DNA from: Salimicrobium flavidum | GTDB lineage: Bacteria; Bacillota; Bacilli; Bacillales; Halobacillaceae | Length of the DNA: 64,000 nt | Assembly: GCF_900156645.1 (NCBI RefSeq) | Contig: NZ_FTOC01000003.1 | Location: 62,001 to 126,000 of the forward strand | Direction: 5' to 3' | Part shown: piece by piece, positions 26,852 to 34,848 of the stretch | How positions within the stretch are numbered: position 1 is the first letter of the stretch | How the letters are laid out: each line of letters starts with the position of its first letter | Position numbers and translations under genes: made by a program | Notes under the pieces: generated by a model | Told to the model about the DNA's origin: nothing | Database searches by the model: none | The model's input: the letters and a program-made list of their open reading frames with translations, nothing else

Positions 26852-26891
26852 AAAATGGTGAACTCTTTTCAACTAGATCTGAATCAATATG

Positions 26892-26934
26892 AAAAAGCTG
26901 AAGACCCGTGATTTGTGGGTCTTCAGCTTTTTTT
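26892..26934. terminator. Two-way terminator
   Basis: AAAAAGCTGAAGACCC pairs with GGGTCTTCAGCTTTTTTT around a short loop, between the converging antiporter and acidic-repeat genes. Confidence 0.9.
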
Positions 26935-26957
26935 GAATCAGGAGAAAAATGGGTATG

Positions 26958-28070
26958 TCAATTGATAGTGAAATTCATCTGTACGGCATGTTTAAGGCTA
27001 ACATTCTTCTGTTGGTCAAAGGATTGTGCAATCACTAGTGTGTATTGTTCGCCTTTTGCATAAGGTTGATCAGGAATGACGTCGACAACATCATTTTCAG
27101 CATCATATACAGCATCAACACTCACAAGTTCCATGTTTTCATCGAACACGAAAAAGTTGAGAGTGTCCGCTTTTTCCTGATTCATACTGCTGCTGAATTG
27201 AACACTCCATGCTTTATGTTCATCAGTCGATTCTTTGTCAGCAAATGTCTCTTTATCTTCCTCTTCGACTTTATCCTTCACTTCTTCTTGATTCTCATTC
27301 AACAATTCTTCCAGTTGCAGAACTTCCTGTCGATGTTCGAGGAGTTCTTCGTCCAATTCCTGCATAAAATCGAGTTCCGTTTCTGTGCTCACTTTTTTAC
27401 TGATCCAGTCTTTCAGGGTGCTGATTTGTTTTTCAATGGCATCCAATTTGTTAGATTGGGCGCCCAGTTTGCCGGAAAGACTATCAATACCTTCGTCCAT
27501 ACGGGCAAGTTCTTCGTCCTCAGCCTGTTCTTCTTCTTCTGATACCAGTTCTTCTTCGTCCTCCTCATCAGAAGTGTCCTCGTCTTCATCAGAAGCGTCC
27601 TCGTCTTCGTCGGCAGAGTCCTCGTCTTCATCAGAAGCGTCCTCGTCCTCGTCGGCAGAGTCCTCGTCTTCATCAGAAGCGTCCTCGTCTTCGTCGGCAG
27701 AGTCCTCGTCTTCATCAGAAGCGTCCTCGTCTTCGTCGGCAGAGTCCTCGTCTTCATCAGAAGTGTCCTCATCATCCTCATCTGCGTCGTCCTCAGAATC
27801 CTCCTCTAGGTCGAAATAATCTTCAAGACGGTCTTCTATTTGTTCGTTACCTTCCTCGATTCGTTCCAAACGATCAAGAATCGTTTCTGCGCGTTTTTCG
27901 GCAATCTCCGTAAATCGCTCTGTCTTCACATCGACAGGCTGCATTTCCATCGTGGGATTATTTCCTTTACCTGCGTGATCCGGTTTCTCAGCCATGACCG
28001 TGACAGGGGCAGCTGAAATAAATGCTGCTGTCGAAACGGTTGCGAAAATCTTTTTCCAATTACTGTTCAT
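26958..28070 (-). CDS. Secreted acidic Asp/Glu/Ser-repeat protein with Ig-like module
   Basis: This 370-residue protein has a signal peptide (MNSNWKKIFATVSTAAFISA, cleaved near VMA), a short helical part, then an extremely acidic repeat (about residues 90-185) made of alternating DEDEDS-AD and DEDEDA-SD units. At DNA level there are four consecutive 42-bp copies. A coiled-coil region (LDAIEKQISTLKDWISKK, LEELLNENQEEVKDKVEEE) and a C-terminal Ig-like module (HKAWSVQFSSSMNQEK to VQMNFTIN) follow. The ATG at 28070 follows AAAGGAGG. Such acidic stretches bind cations; the function is unknown. No wall anchor is visible. Confidence 0.8.
   Translation of the reverse strand: MNSNWKKIFATVSTAAFISAAPVTVMAEKPDHAGKGNNPTMEMQPVDVKTERFTEIAEKRAETILDRLERIEEGNEQIEDRLEDYFDLEEDSEDDADEDDEDTSDEDEDSADEDEDASDEDEDSADEDEDASDEDEDSADEDEDASDEDEDSADEDEDASDEDEDTSDEEDEEELVSEEEEQAEDEELARMDEGIDSLSGKLGAQSNKLDAIEKQISTLKDWISKKVSTETELDFMQELDEELLEHRQEVLQLEELLNENQEEVKDKVEEEDKETFADKESTDEHKAWSVQFSSSMNQEKADTLNFFVFDENMELVSVDAVYDAENDVVDVIPDQPYAKGEQYTLVIAQSFDQQKNVSLKHAVQMNFTIN
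27592..27759 (-). repeat. 42-bp tandem repeat, four copies, coding
   Basis: Four copies of a 42-bp unit, differing by single bases, encode 14 residues each (ASDEDEDSADEDED). Partial units flank them on both sides. It lies within the acidic repeat protein and keeps its frame, so copy-number change would alter length but not frame. Confidence 0.9.
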
Positions 28071-28098
28071 TATAATAGCCTCCTTTTCGATTCTGTTA

Positions 28099-28127
28099 TT
28101 ATTATCGACATAAAAGACTCCAATCAA
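28099..28127 (-). promoter_or_regulatory. SigA-type promoter of the acidic repeat gene
   Basis: On the minus strand TTGATT, a 17-base spacer and TAATAA lie about 30 bases before the start codon at 28070. Confidence 0.55.
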
Positions 28128-28154
28128 AACTATACTTTTGAACCAATTCCTTTT

Positions 28155-28183
28155 TTGAAATAAGTCTGAAATATATGTAAAAT
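28155..28183 (+). promoter_or_regulatory. SigA-type promoter of the gene at 28203
   Basis: TTGAAA, a 17-base spacer and TAAAAT lie just before the ribosome site AAGGAGG. Confidence 0.6.
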
Positions 28184-28202
28184 AATTGTAAGGAGGGATA
28201 TG

Positions 28203-29699
28203 ATGTTCAAATATTTTTTAGCTGCTTTTATTCTTCTTTTTACAGGAAGTGCAGGAGCAGTACATGCCGAAAGCACGGAACATGCAGTATCAAGTAATAA
28301 AAAGTGGAAGGTGGAATTCAATACACCGGTTACCCTGGAGTCTGCCAAACAGGCCGTTTCAGTGAAAAACACTGAGACTGGAAAAGAAATAGCGATTAAA
28401 GTCCGTAATCAAGATGAGGAATCCATAGTCGCTATTGAACCTCCGGAAGAAGGATATACATATGAGAGTACATACAATTTGGAAATATCAGATGAAATTG
28501 TAAGCGTCCAGGGAATCCAAGCTGAAAATACTTTTTCTAAAAAATTCACGGTAAAAGAGGATCCCTTTGGCTCATGGCATTCGGTTCGTACATTTGATAT
28601 GGCTAATGAGACAACCGTCCATTTACTCGCAGACGAACCGGCACCTGAATTGACGAATGATGTCAGTGATATGTTCGATGAATATGATGCTTCTTTCAAG
28701 TTGGGTCTCGATACTTCCACAGGAAAGAAAATTATGGATTTTCCGATAGAGAAGAATATCTCGTTTCTTCGTAATGAACGGGAAAACATAGACTCGCTGT
28801 TCCGGAAAATCGACGATCAGGTATTCATCTATTCGGAACGTGCGGATTCGTCACTGACGGAAGACTTTGCCTTTTACGTAACAGATGAGGATATAAAATC
28901 TATTTCCTTTTCATTCGAGGATGGGGCTGATTCGAATTCAATATTGAATACTCTTGGAGAATTTAAATCTCAAAAAGAAAATCGATATCTGCAATCAACA
29001 TTTAATAATGCATTTGGAAAAACTTTACATTCCGTTTATGAGTTTGATGAACATACACATACAATGGAGGAAACATCTGAGTTGACTCAGGGGGAAGTCA
29101 GACAACAAGCGGAGAGAAATTATCAAAATATAAATCGTATCTTCTATGACGATTTAAGTGCTTACGAAAGAGGCGAGTTTGAAACTAGAGATTTCTCCAG
29201 AATAAGAAGTGACTTAAGTACTTATGCTACAGGAGAAATGCTGAATGGTTTGGAAGATGCTTATTACTCTGTCTGCACCGGCTGTGAAGCCTGGTTCATG
29301 AGTTCGGATTGGTCATGGGAGATCCATCAGAATACACTTGAGAACACTTCGGAGCGTATAATTGTCGAAGCTGCTGAAAGAGAGAATATGCTAACAAGTG
29401 GAGGGTTCGATCTTTTGACACTCAGGAAGGAAAATGAAGTATGGAAATTGCATGACTTGGGAGGGTCATCTTTTTCAGAGCTACGTCACTTGTCATTGAA
29501 GCGAGAGGAAGCGAAAACTGTACTTAGTAACCATTTGAACACCTCTGAAGAACAAATTAATTTTTCCGGAACTTCCAGCGATAACGTTTGGGTCGGAGAA
29601 GGTGAAAATTTCGAGACAACGACTTATCATTTTGTGTATAATGGAAATGAATACAAAGTAAAATCGGCCACCGGCAATGTGGCTCAAGTATATGAATGA
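28203..29699 (+). CDS. Secreted protein with N-terminal Ig-like module, unknown function
   Basis: This 498-residue protein has a signal peptide (MFKYFLAAFILLFTGSAGAV, cleaved near HAE) and an N-terminal Ig-like module (NKKWKVEFNTPVTLES to ENTFSKKFTV). A mixed middle part follows. Near residues 300-430 comes a helical-plus-beta domain with YYSVCTGCEAWFMSSDWSWE and LLTLRKENEVWKLHDLGG, which looks NTF2-like by eye. The close of the protein, LKREEAKTVLSNHLNTSEEQ, recalls PepSY-like segments. The CTGC pair could form a disulfide. The second of two adjacent ATGs fits best, six bases after GGAGG. It is coupled to the gene at 29712. I do not recognise the family. Confidence 0.65.
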   Translation: MFKYFLAAFILLFTGSAGAVHAESTEHAVSSNKKWKVEFNTPVTLESAKQAVSVKNTETGKEIAIKVRNQDEESIVAIEPPEEGYTYESTYNLEISDEIVSVQGIQAENTFSKKFTVKEDPFGSWHSVRTFDMANETTVHLLADEPAPELTNDVSDMFDEYDASFKLGLDTSTGKKIMDFPIEKNISFLRNERENIDSLFRKIDDQVFIYSERADSSLTEDFAFYVTDEDIKSISFSFEDGADSNSILNTLGEFKSQKENRYLQSTFNNAFGKTLHSVYEFDEHTHTMEETSELTQGEVRQQAERNYQNINRIFYDDLSAYERGEFETRDFSRIRSDLSTYATGEMLNGLEDAYYSVCTGCEAWFMSSDWSWEIHQNTLENTSERIIVEAAERENMLTSGGFDLLTLRKENEVWKLHDLGGSSFSELRHLSLKREEAKTVLSNHLNTSEEQINFSGTSSDNVWVGEGENFETTTYHFVYNGNEYKVKSATGNVAQVYE

Positions 29700-29711
29700 T
29701 AAGGAGATGCC

Positions 29712-30170
29712 ATGAACATTAAATATCTCATAATCGGATTTCTGGTCACCTTCGTCATAGGCGGAGGAGTTATGATGTATTCCTGGTTCACTACGGAGGC
29801 TGAAGTCGAGGACGAGGAAGTTTCGGAAATTACTGAATCCTCTTATCAGCTTGAAGGGTCAGAAGGTTCAGCGAATGTCAAAGAGGACTATGAAGAATTG
29901 ATGAATCAGGCTGAGGCACGCATCAGCAGTTTGGAAGAGCAGGTCATGGAGGATATGAATGGGAATGCTTCTTACATGGAGCTCTACCAGAAGTATCAAT
30001 CCGCGGCGAAAGATCTGGAATCGAATACGGATGAAACGTTCGATAATCTTCATCAGCAATTGCTGGATGAAGGGGAAGAGGACGAAGCCGCCGTCCTAAA
30101 AGAACAATACCAAGAACAGAAGAAACAGTGGCGTCAGTCCATTGTCGAAGAAGTGAAGGATAGACTTTAA
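29712..30170 (+). CDS. Membrane-anchored coiled-coil protein, unknown function
   Basis: This 152-residue protein has one N-terminal membrane segment (MNIKYLIIGFLVTFVIGGGV) and an acidic extracellular part dominated by helices: EDYEELMNQAEARISSLEEQ and AAVLKEQYQEQKKQWRQSIV. It starts 12 bases after the stop codon of the secreted Ig-module protein, behind AAGGAG, so the two are one transcription unit. It may be a membrane partner or tether for that protein; this is inference from position only. Confidence 0.6.
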   Translation: MNIKYLIIGFLVTFVIGGGVMMYSWFTTEAEVEDEEVSEITESSYQLEGSEGSANVKEDYEELMNQAEARISSLEEQVMEDMNGNASYMELYQKYQSAAKDLESNTDETFDNLHQQLLDEGEEDEAAVLKEQYQEQKKQWRQSIVEEVKDRL

Positions 30171-30175
30171 TTGAA

Positions 30176-30208
30176 AAGAGGTTCCGACCCATAGGGTCGG
30201 AACCTCTT
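30176..30208. terminator. Two-way stem-loop terminator
   Basis: AAGAGGTTCCGACCC pairs perfectly with its complement around ATA. On the minus strand it runs into TTTT. The stem ends at the last base of the prenyltransferase stop codon. Confidence 0.8.
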
Positions 30209-31128
30209 CATATGAAAATCCCGATCCACACGGCAGCCACAAGGGTGAGGATAAGTAGCATTTTTTCTCCATTCGAAACGTGGATAGGGTCTTTGATATC
30301 AAGCCGCAGAACAATAAGAATAGACACAATCGAAAGTGCGAGAATGCCGACGGCAGCTGTCGTTCTTTCGGGGAAAAGCCACAAGGAACAGACTCCACCC
30401 ATAAAAAAATATAACACTGCTGGAAAACGGCTGTAGGCATCTCCGAACTTTTGTTTCATCCACACCACACAGGTGACTTTAGGCGGGGAGGCTTGTTCGT
30501 CCGCAAAACGGTCAGGAATATGGTGGACCATTACCCAGGCGATGGAAAACAGGGAAATGATCAAAGCATTCTGGAAAGCCCAGAGAGGCGGCTGATCTGT
30601 CAAAAGCCATGCGCCGCCGAAGCCTACAGAAAATATGGCTGGAAAGGTGGCGCCCCACTCGCCGATCCAGGGATAATAGCTGAGTCTGATGGATGGAAGG
30701 GAGTAAGCCGCGGCGGACCAGAGACCGACTGCCAGGAGCGTAGCAATTTTTATAAAGCCGAGGAAAAAAAAGACAAAAATGAAAGCTGCGATGGCGCTCA
30801 TGGAAATAATGCCGATTTGACGAAGAAGGTCTGTGGTCATCATGCCTTTTTGTACAACTCGGCTCCCGCCCGAAAGAATGCCGGGACTCTTCCCATCGGT
30901 CCCGGAAATAGTGTCCGTGTAATCATTGAGAACATGGGTCAAAAAACCGTGGATCAAAAGTGTTCCGAAAAGCAGAAGCCCGAGAACCAGCAGTAGTTGT
31001 GAAATAGGATAAGAGTAGTAAAGGTACATGGGGAGCATAGTAGTGATGATGGCTGCAAAACTGGAGAACAGTACAGCTATAAGTCTGAACAATGTCAGCC
31101 CTGTCTGGAACAGAGTAGGAGTTTTCAT
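30208..31128 (-). CDS. UbiA-family prenyltransferase
   Basis: This 306-residue membrane protein has about eight segments and the two UbiA aspartate motifs: HVLNDYTDTISGTDGKSPGI (NDxxD) and HHIPDRFADEQASPPKVTCV (DxxxD), which bind Mg2+ and prenyl diphosphate. The family attaches prenyl chains to aromatic or similar acceptors. No quinone pathway genes are nearby, so the acceptor is unknown. The ATG at 31128 follows AAAGGGGA. It is a single gene converging on a two-way terminator. Confidence 0.87.
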   Translation of the reverse strand: MKTPTLFQTGLTLFRLIAVLFSSFAAIITTMLPMYLYYSYPISQLLLVLGLLLFGTLLIHGFLTHVLNDYTDTISGTDGKSPGILSGGSRVVQKGMMTTDLLRQIGIISMSAIAAFIFVFFFLGFIKIATLLAVGLWSAAAYSLPSIRLSYYPWIGEWGATFPAIFSVGFGGAWLLTDQPPLWAFQNALIISLFSIAWVMVHHIPDRFADEQASPPKVTCVVWMKQKFGDAYSRFPAVLYFFMGGVCSLWLFPERTTAAVGILALSIVSILIVLRLDIKDPIHVSNGEKMLLILTLVAAVWIGIFI

Positions 31129-31229
31129 AGTAATCCCCTTTCATCTTTATATTTTATTTTACAATTATCGTAAAAGAATAGCAATTTCGTTTTGTTCTAT
31201 TTCCCGGGAAATGAATGGTAGGCAAGGAC

Positions 31230-31254
31230 GTTTATCGGAATAACATAGGGGAAA
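31230..31254 (+). promoter_or_regulatory. SigB-like promoter before the YkvA-family gene
   Basis: GTTTAT, a 13-base spacer and GGGAAA fit the general-stress sigma B pattern (GTTT then GGGWAW, spacing 12-15), 28 bases before the start codon at 31282. Confidence 0.4.
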
Positions 31255-31281
31255 CATTGCAGTAGAAGGAGTGGATGTATT

Positions 31282-31725
31282 ATGAAACGGAACTTTGACC
31301 CGAAAAAGCTTTATCAGAATTTTATGGAAAAGAACAGAGGCACGGTAAGAGAATATATGTCGAATCCTGAAAAAATGAAGGAATTGTTCCAGAATGCTGA
31401 TGAAAAAGCGGAAAAGAATGAGGGTTACCTACAGGAAGGTGTCGGGAAAATCAAACTTTTAGCGTCGCTCCTCCGGGCTTATAAACGGAAAGAATACCGG
31501 GACGTATCGAATAAGACGATGATCATGGTAGTCGCTACGCTTCTTTATTTTGTGATGCCCATTGACGCCTGGCCTGATTTCCTTCCTCTGGGTTATGTAG
31601 ATGACCTTGCTCTGCTTGCGTATACGATGCGCACAGTCAATGAGGACCTGAAGGCGTTCAAAGAATGGAAAGATCTACAGAGTGACGGAGAAGATAGCGC
31701 TGAAAGCACTCGGGTAGATGTGTGA
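31282..31725 (+). CDS. YkvA family (DUF1232) protein
   Basis: This 147-residue protein has a charged N-terminal helix region and the DUF1232 core MIMVVATLLYFVMPIDAWPD followed by FLPLGYVDDLALLAYTMRTV. The family has a single hydrophobic hairpin with the PxDxxPDxxPxxGxxDD pattern, all of it present here. Function is unknown; members are often stress-linked membrane proteins. The start follows AGAAGGAG. A SigB-like promoter lies upstream and a terminator directly after it. Confidence 0.85.
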   Translation: MKRNFDPKKLYQNFMEKNRGTVREYMSNPEKMKELFQNADEKAEKNEGYLQEGVGKIKLLASLLRAYKRKEYRDVSNKTMIMVVATLLYFVMPIDAWPDFLPLGYVDDLALLAYTMRTVNEDLKAFKEWKDLQSDGEDSAESTRVDV

Positions 31726-31737
31726 TAATAAGGAAAT

Positions 31738-31766
31738 GACTCCTGAGAATTCAGGGGTTATTTTTT
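31738..31766 (+). terminator. Intrinsic terminator after the YkvA-family gene
   Basis: ACTCCTGA pairs with TCAGGGGT around GAAT, followed by a T run. Confidence 0.75.
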
Positions 31767-31787
31767 ATCATATATCATATATCATAT
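31767..31787. repeat. ATCATAT tandem repeat, three copies
   Basis: Three exact 7-bp units lie between the terminator and the promoter of the MFS gene. Confidence 0.85.
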
Positions 31788-31791
31788 ATAG

Positions 31792-31819
31792 TTGCGATTT
31801 GCAGTGAAACCGATATATT
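31792..31819 (+). promoter_or_regulatory. SigA-type promoter of the MFS gene
   Basis: TTGCGA, a 16-base spacer and TATATT lie 22 bases before the start codon, directly after the 7-bp tandem repeat. Confidence 0.55.
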
Positions 31820-31840
31820 AAAAAGGAAGGAGGGATTTCA

Positions 31841-33013
31841 TTGAAGGGGAATGCATTGACAGGTGTTCAGCACCTGATGTTTCTGGCCGCGATTTTCTGT
31901 TTCTGGTTCGCTACCTACATATATGTACCGACGTTCAGTGTTTATCTTGAAAGGATCGATTTGGTCTATTCTCAGATCGGAGTGATACTGGGGGCATATG
32001 GCATCACTCAAATAGCGTTACGCTGGCCGCTCGGAGTCTTTCTGGAATGGTTGAGCGGAAGAAAGAAAAAATGGCTGATGTTCGGGTTCCTCTTCGCTAC
32101 GCTGAGTGGCAGTATACTCGCGCTGTTCGAAACGTTCACGCTTGTACTGGTCGGCCGCCTTCTCGCAGGAGTGACCGCTTCTATGTGGGTGATGGCGACG
32201 ATTATGTATGGGCAATACTTCCCTCTGCATAAAAGTACACAGGCTATGAGTACAATGCAATTCATGACGGTATTCACCCAGTTCGTCAGTATGGTGCTCT
32301 GTTCTTTGCTGATCAGCTGGTTTGGCTGGGACTTTCCGTTCTGGACCGCTGCTGCTTTCAGTGTAGTAGGAGCTGTACTGTTGCTATTCATTCCGGAAGT
32401 CGTGTCCGGGAAGGAGGAAGAGAGGACTTCGTTCCTCCGTATTTTCAAGCAAACCATGAGAATGAAAGAAGTCTGGGGCATTGCCAGCCTGTCTCTTATC
32501 GGTCACGCTGTTCTGTTCGTTACGATTTTCGGTTTTTCTCCGTTATACCTTGTGGAGCTCGGTTATTCGGAAGAAATGATTACTTGGCTCGTTTTCGCAT
32601 TTTTCATCCCTCATATGTTCACCTCTCTCGGTCTTGCCTATGCTCCTGTGAAAGAAGAACATCACTTCAGGATATTGTGGGGAAGTTTTATAGGGGCGTC
32701 CATCTTTTTATTATTCGTGCCAACCTCTTCGCTCGTCCTGTTTCTATTGATGCATGCAGGAGCAGGGTTCACGCTTGGCATGGTCTTGCCGATGCTTCTC
32801 GGGAGAGCTGCTTCCCTCGGGAATAGTGGGAACGGTATGGCAGTGATGGGGATGTTCCAGTCCTTGTACGCCATCGGTATTTTCATCGGTCCATATATTT
32901 CCGGAGAGCTTGCGAATGTGTGGAATCTCGATGCCACCTTTTATTTTGCATCCTTTCTTGCACTTACGGGCGCACTGATTACATTCATAATGAAAAAACC
33001 TCTGGAGAGGTAA
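31841..33013 (+). CDS. MFS transporter
   Basis: This 390-residue protein has 12 membrane segments and the major facilitator pattern: early YVPTFSVYLERIDLVYSQIG, the loop 2-3 motif RWPLGVFLEWLSGRKKKWLM and LVGRLLAGVTASMWVMATIM. It resembles drug/sugar-phosphate-type transporters of the YfkF/YfmO kind, but the substrate is unknown. The start is TTG at 31841, seven bases after AAGGAGG. Single gene with its own promoter and terminator. Confidence 0.85.
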   Translation: MKGNALTGVQHLMFLAAIFCFWFATYIYVPTFSVYLERIDLVYSQIGVILGAYGITQIALRWPLGVFLEWLSGRKKKWLMFGFLFATLSGSILALFETFTLVLVGRLLAGVTASMWVMATIMYGQYFPLHKSTQAMSTMQFMTVFTQFVSMVLCSLLISWFGWDFPFWTAAAFSVVGAVLLLFIPEVVSGKEEERTSFLRIFKQTMRMKEVWGIASLSLIGHAVLFVTIFGFSPLYLVELGYSEEMITWLVFAFFIPHMFTSLGLAYAPVKEEHHFRILWGSFIGASIFLLFVPTSSLVLFLLMHAGAGFTLGMVLPMLLGRAASLGNSGNGMAVMGMFQSLYAIGIFIGPYISGELANVWNLDATFYFASFLALTGALITFIMKKPLER

Positions 33014-33030
33014 GGAATACTCCGTCATAC

Positions 33031-33066
33031 AAACTGCGTATTTTTTTAAAAATAACGCAGTTTTTT
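33031..33066 (+). terminator. Intrinsic terminator after the MFS gene
   Basis: AAACTGCG pairs with CGCAGTTT around an A/T loop, followed by a T run. Confidence 0.85.
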
Positions 33067-33322
33067 CTGTTTTTGGGGAGTATAGTGAATAACTGCCAAT
33101 CTGTAGTCTTCTTTCCTATGTCATATTGAGGAGGTGTAGAGGGGGGGGATACTAGCACTTAATGCTCCTTGTTTCCTGAAGGAATTCCGTGGCACGCATT
33201 CTTGATTGTTGTTCTTTTAAATTTTTGTCACCTCTTCTGTGACAAACCCATGTTTAGATTGTGTTGTTTCCTTCCTGCAACCGCTTTACCATTAAAGTAA
33301 CAACACAAAGGAGGAATAAACG
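33067..33322. other. Leader region of the mannitol operon
   Basis: Between the MFS terminator and mtlA lie a run of eight G near 33141-33148, a GGAATTCC palindrome near 33180, and the dyad at 33225-33245. A weak cre-like stretch (TGCAACCGCTTTAC) lies at 33276-33289. I see no open frame with a believable start. Confidence 0.45.
33225..33245 (+). promoter_or_regulatory. mtlA: MtlR-like operator before mtlA
   Basis: TTGTCAC and GTGACAA are exact inverted 7-base arms around seven bases. This is close to the MtlR activator site I recall from Bacillus subtilis (TTGnCACA-N4-TGTGnCAA), one base longer. It lies 78 bases before mtlA, a suitable place for activation. Confidence 0.55.
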
Positions 33323-34819
33323 ATGTCACAAGAATCGAATAAGACAGGAATCCGCGCGAAAGTACAGAAGTTTGGCAGCTTCCTTAGCGGAATGATCATG
33401 CCGAACATCGGAGCTTTTATCGCATGGGGTATTATAACTGCATTATTTATTGAAGACGGATTTTGGCCGAACGAAGACATGGCTTCTCTTGTCGGTCCGA
33501 TGATCACTTATCTGTTGCCACTTCTGATCGGTTTCACCGGTGGACGCCTTGTACACGGTCTGCGTGGAGGAGTGCTTGGTGCAATAGCGACGATGGGTGT
33601 CATTGTCGGAGCTCCTGAGACGCCGATGTTCATGGGTGCCATGCTGATCGGTCCATTTGCAGGGGTTATCATCAAGTGGATCGACAATGCGCTCGAAGGA
33701 AAAATACGTTCCGGTTTCGAAATGCTCGTAAACAACTTCACCGCCGGAATCGCCGGTGCTATCATCGCAGGTATCGGTCTGTATCTGATCGGTCCGGTAA
33801 TTGCCGGGCTGACGACAGTGCTCGGTGCAGCAGTTGAACTGATGATCAACTGGGGTGTATTGCCTCTCGTTAACCTGTTCATCGAACCTGCGAAAGTGCT
33901 ATTTCTTAACAATGCGATCAACCATGGTATTTTAAGTCCGATTGCGGTTGACGAGGCTCAGGAAACCGGAAAATCGATTTTGTTCCTGCTAGAGACGAAC
34001 CCGGGTCCTGGGCTTGGTGTCCTGCTGGCTTACATGTTCTTTGGTAAAGGGGTCTCCCGTCAGACAGCACCGGGGGCTGCTATTATCCACTTCTTCGGTG
34101 GTATCCATGAAATATATTTCCCATATATTCTGGCAAAACCGAGCTTGATTCTGGCGGCTATGGCTGGTGGTGTCACAGGTACCGCGACATACGTAGCTAT
34201 GGGTGTCGGTGCGACTTCGACTCCGTCCCCGGGTAGTGTTTTTGCTGTTCTCGGTCTGACAGCTCGTGGGGATCACCTGGGAGTACTGTTGGGTATAACG
34301 TTATCTACACTCGCTTCCCTTCTAGTAGCATCCTTCATTCTCAAGTTGAGCAAAGATAAAGGGGAGACGGATCTGGATGAAGCGACTGCCAAAATGGAAG
34401 GCATGAAAGGCAAGAAGAGCAGCGTGTCTTCTGCGATTACAACCGGATCTGAGGCTGATGAAGGTGAAAAAGAAACAGGGGAAGCCACTGCACAGCCTGC
34501 TGCTGCCGAAGGTGTCCCGAGCGTGGATATGAGTGAAATCCACAAAATCATTTTCGCCTGTGACGCGGGGATGGGTTCAAGTGCTATGGGAGCTTCTCTT
34601 CTTAAGAACAAATTCAAGAAAGAGGATATCAACATCGACGTAACGAATAAATCCATCAACGATCTTCCAGATGACGTCGATATCGTCATTACTCATAAGG
34701 ATTTGACCGAACGGGCGAAACAGAAAGTTCCATCGGCTTATCATGTTTCTGTAGAGAACTTCCTGAACAGCCCTAAATATGATGAACTTGTCGAAGAATT
34801 GAAGAATTCCGATAAGTAA
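33323..34819 (+). CDS. mtlA: PTS mannitol transporter, EIICB
   Basis: This 498-residue protein has the mannitol EIIC membrane domain (about residues 1-350: KFGSFLSGMIMPNIGAFIAW, ETNPGPGLGVLLAYMFFGKG, HFFGGIHEIYFPYILAKPSL) and an EIIB domain at the end with the phospho-cysteine loop IIFACDAGMGSSAMGASLLK. The EIIA part is separate (mtlF), as in Geobacillus. It imports mannitol as mannitol 1-phosphate. The ATG follows AAAGGAGG. First gene of mtlA-mtlR-mtlF-mtlD. Confidence 0.96.
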   Translation: MSQESNKTGIRAKVQKFGSFLSGMIMPNIGAFIAWGIITALFIEDGFWPNEDMASLVGPMITYLLPLLIGFTGGRLVHGLRGGVLGAIATMGVIVGAPETPMFMGAMLIGPFAGVIIKWIDNALEGKIRSGFEMLVNNFTAGIAGAIIAGIGLYLIGPVIAGLTTVLGAAVELMINWGVLPLVNLFIEPAKVLFLNNAINHGILSPIAVDEAQETGKSILFLLETNPGPGLGVLLAYMFFGKGVSRQTAPGAAIIHFFGGIHEIYFPYILAKPSLILAAMAGGVTGTATYVAMGVGATSTPSPGSVFAVLGLTARGDHLGVLLGITLSTLASLLVASFILKLSKDKGETDLDEATAKMEGMKGKKSSVSSAITTGSEADEGEKETGEATAQPAAAEGVPSVDMSEIHKIIFACDAGMGSSAMGASLLKNKFKKEDINIDVTNKSINDLPDDVDIVITHKDLTERAKQKVPSAYHVSVENFLNSPKYDELVEELKNSDK

Positions 34820-34848
34820 TCGATTCAGTCAAGAAGGGAGGTGATCCG

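Noticed and set aside
27592-27759. Possible CRISPR array from regular repeats
   Set aside because: The 42-bp units are contiguous with no spacers and stay in frame within a protein gene.
27385-27819. Serine-rich plus-strand frame over the acidic repeat
   Set aside because: It is the reverse reading of the GAC/GAA/GAT repeat codons; no ribosome site or promoter serves it.
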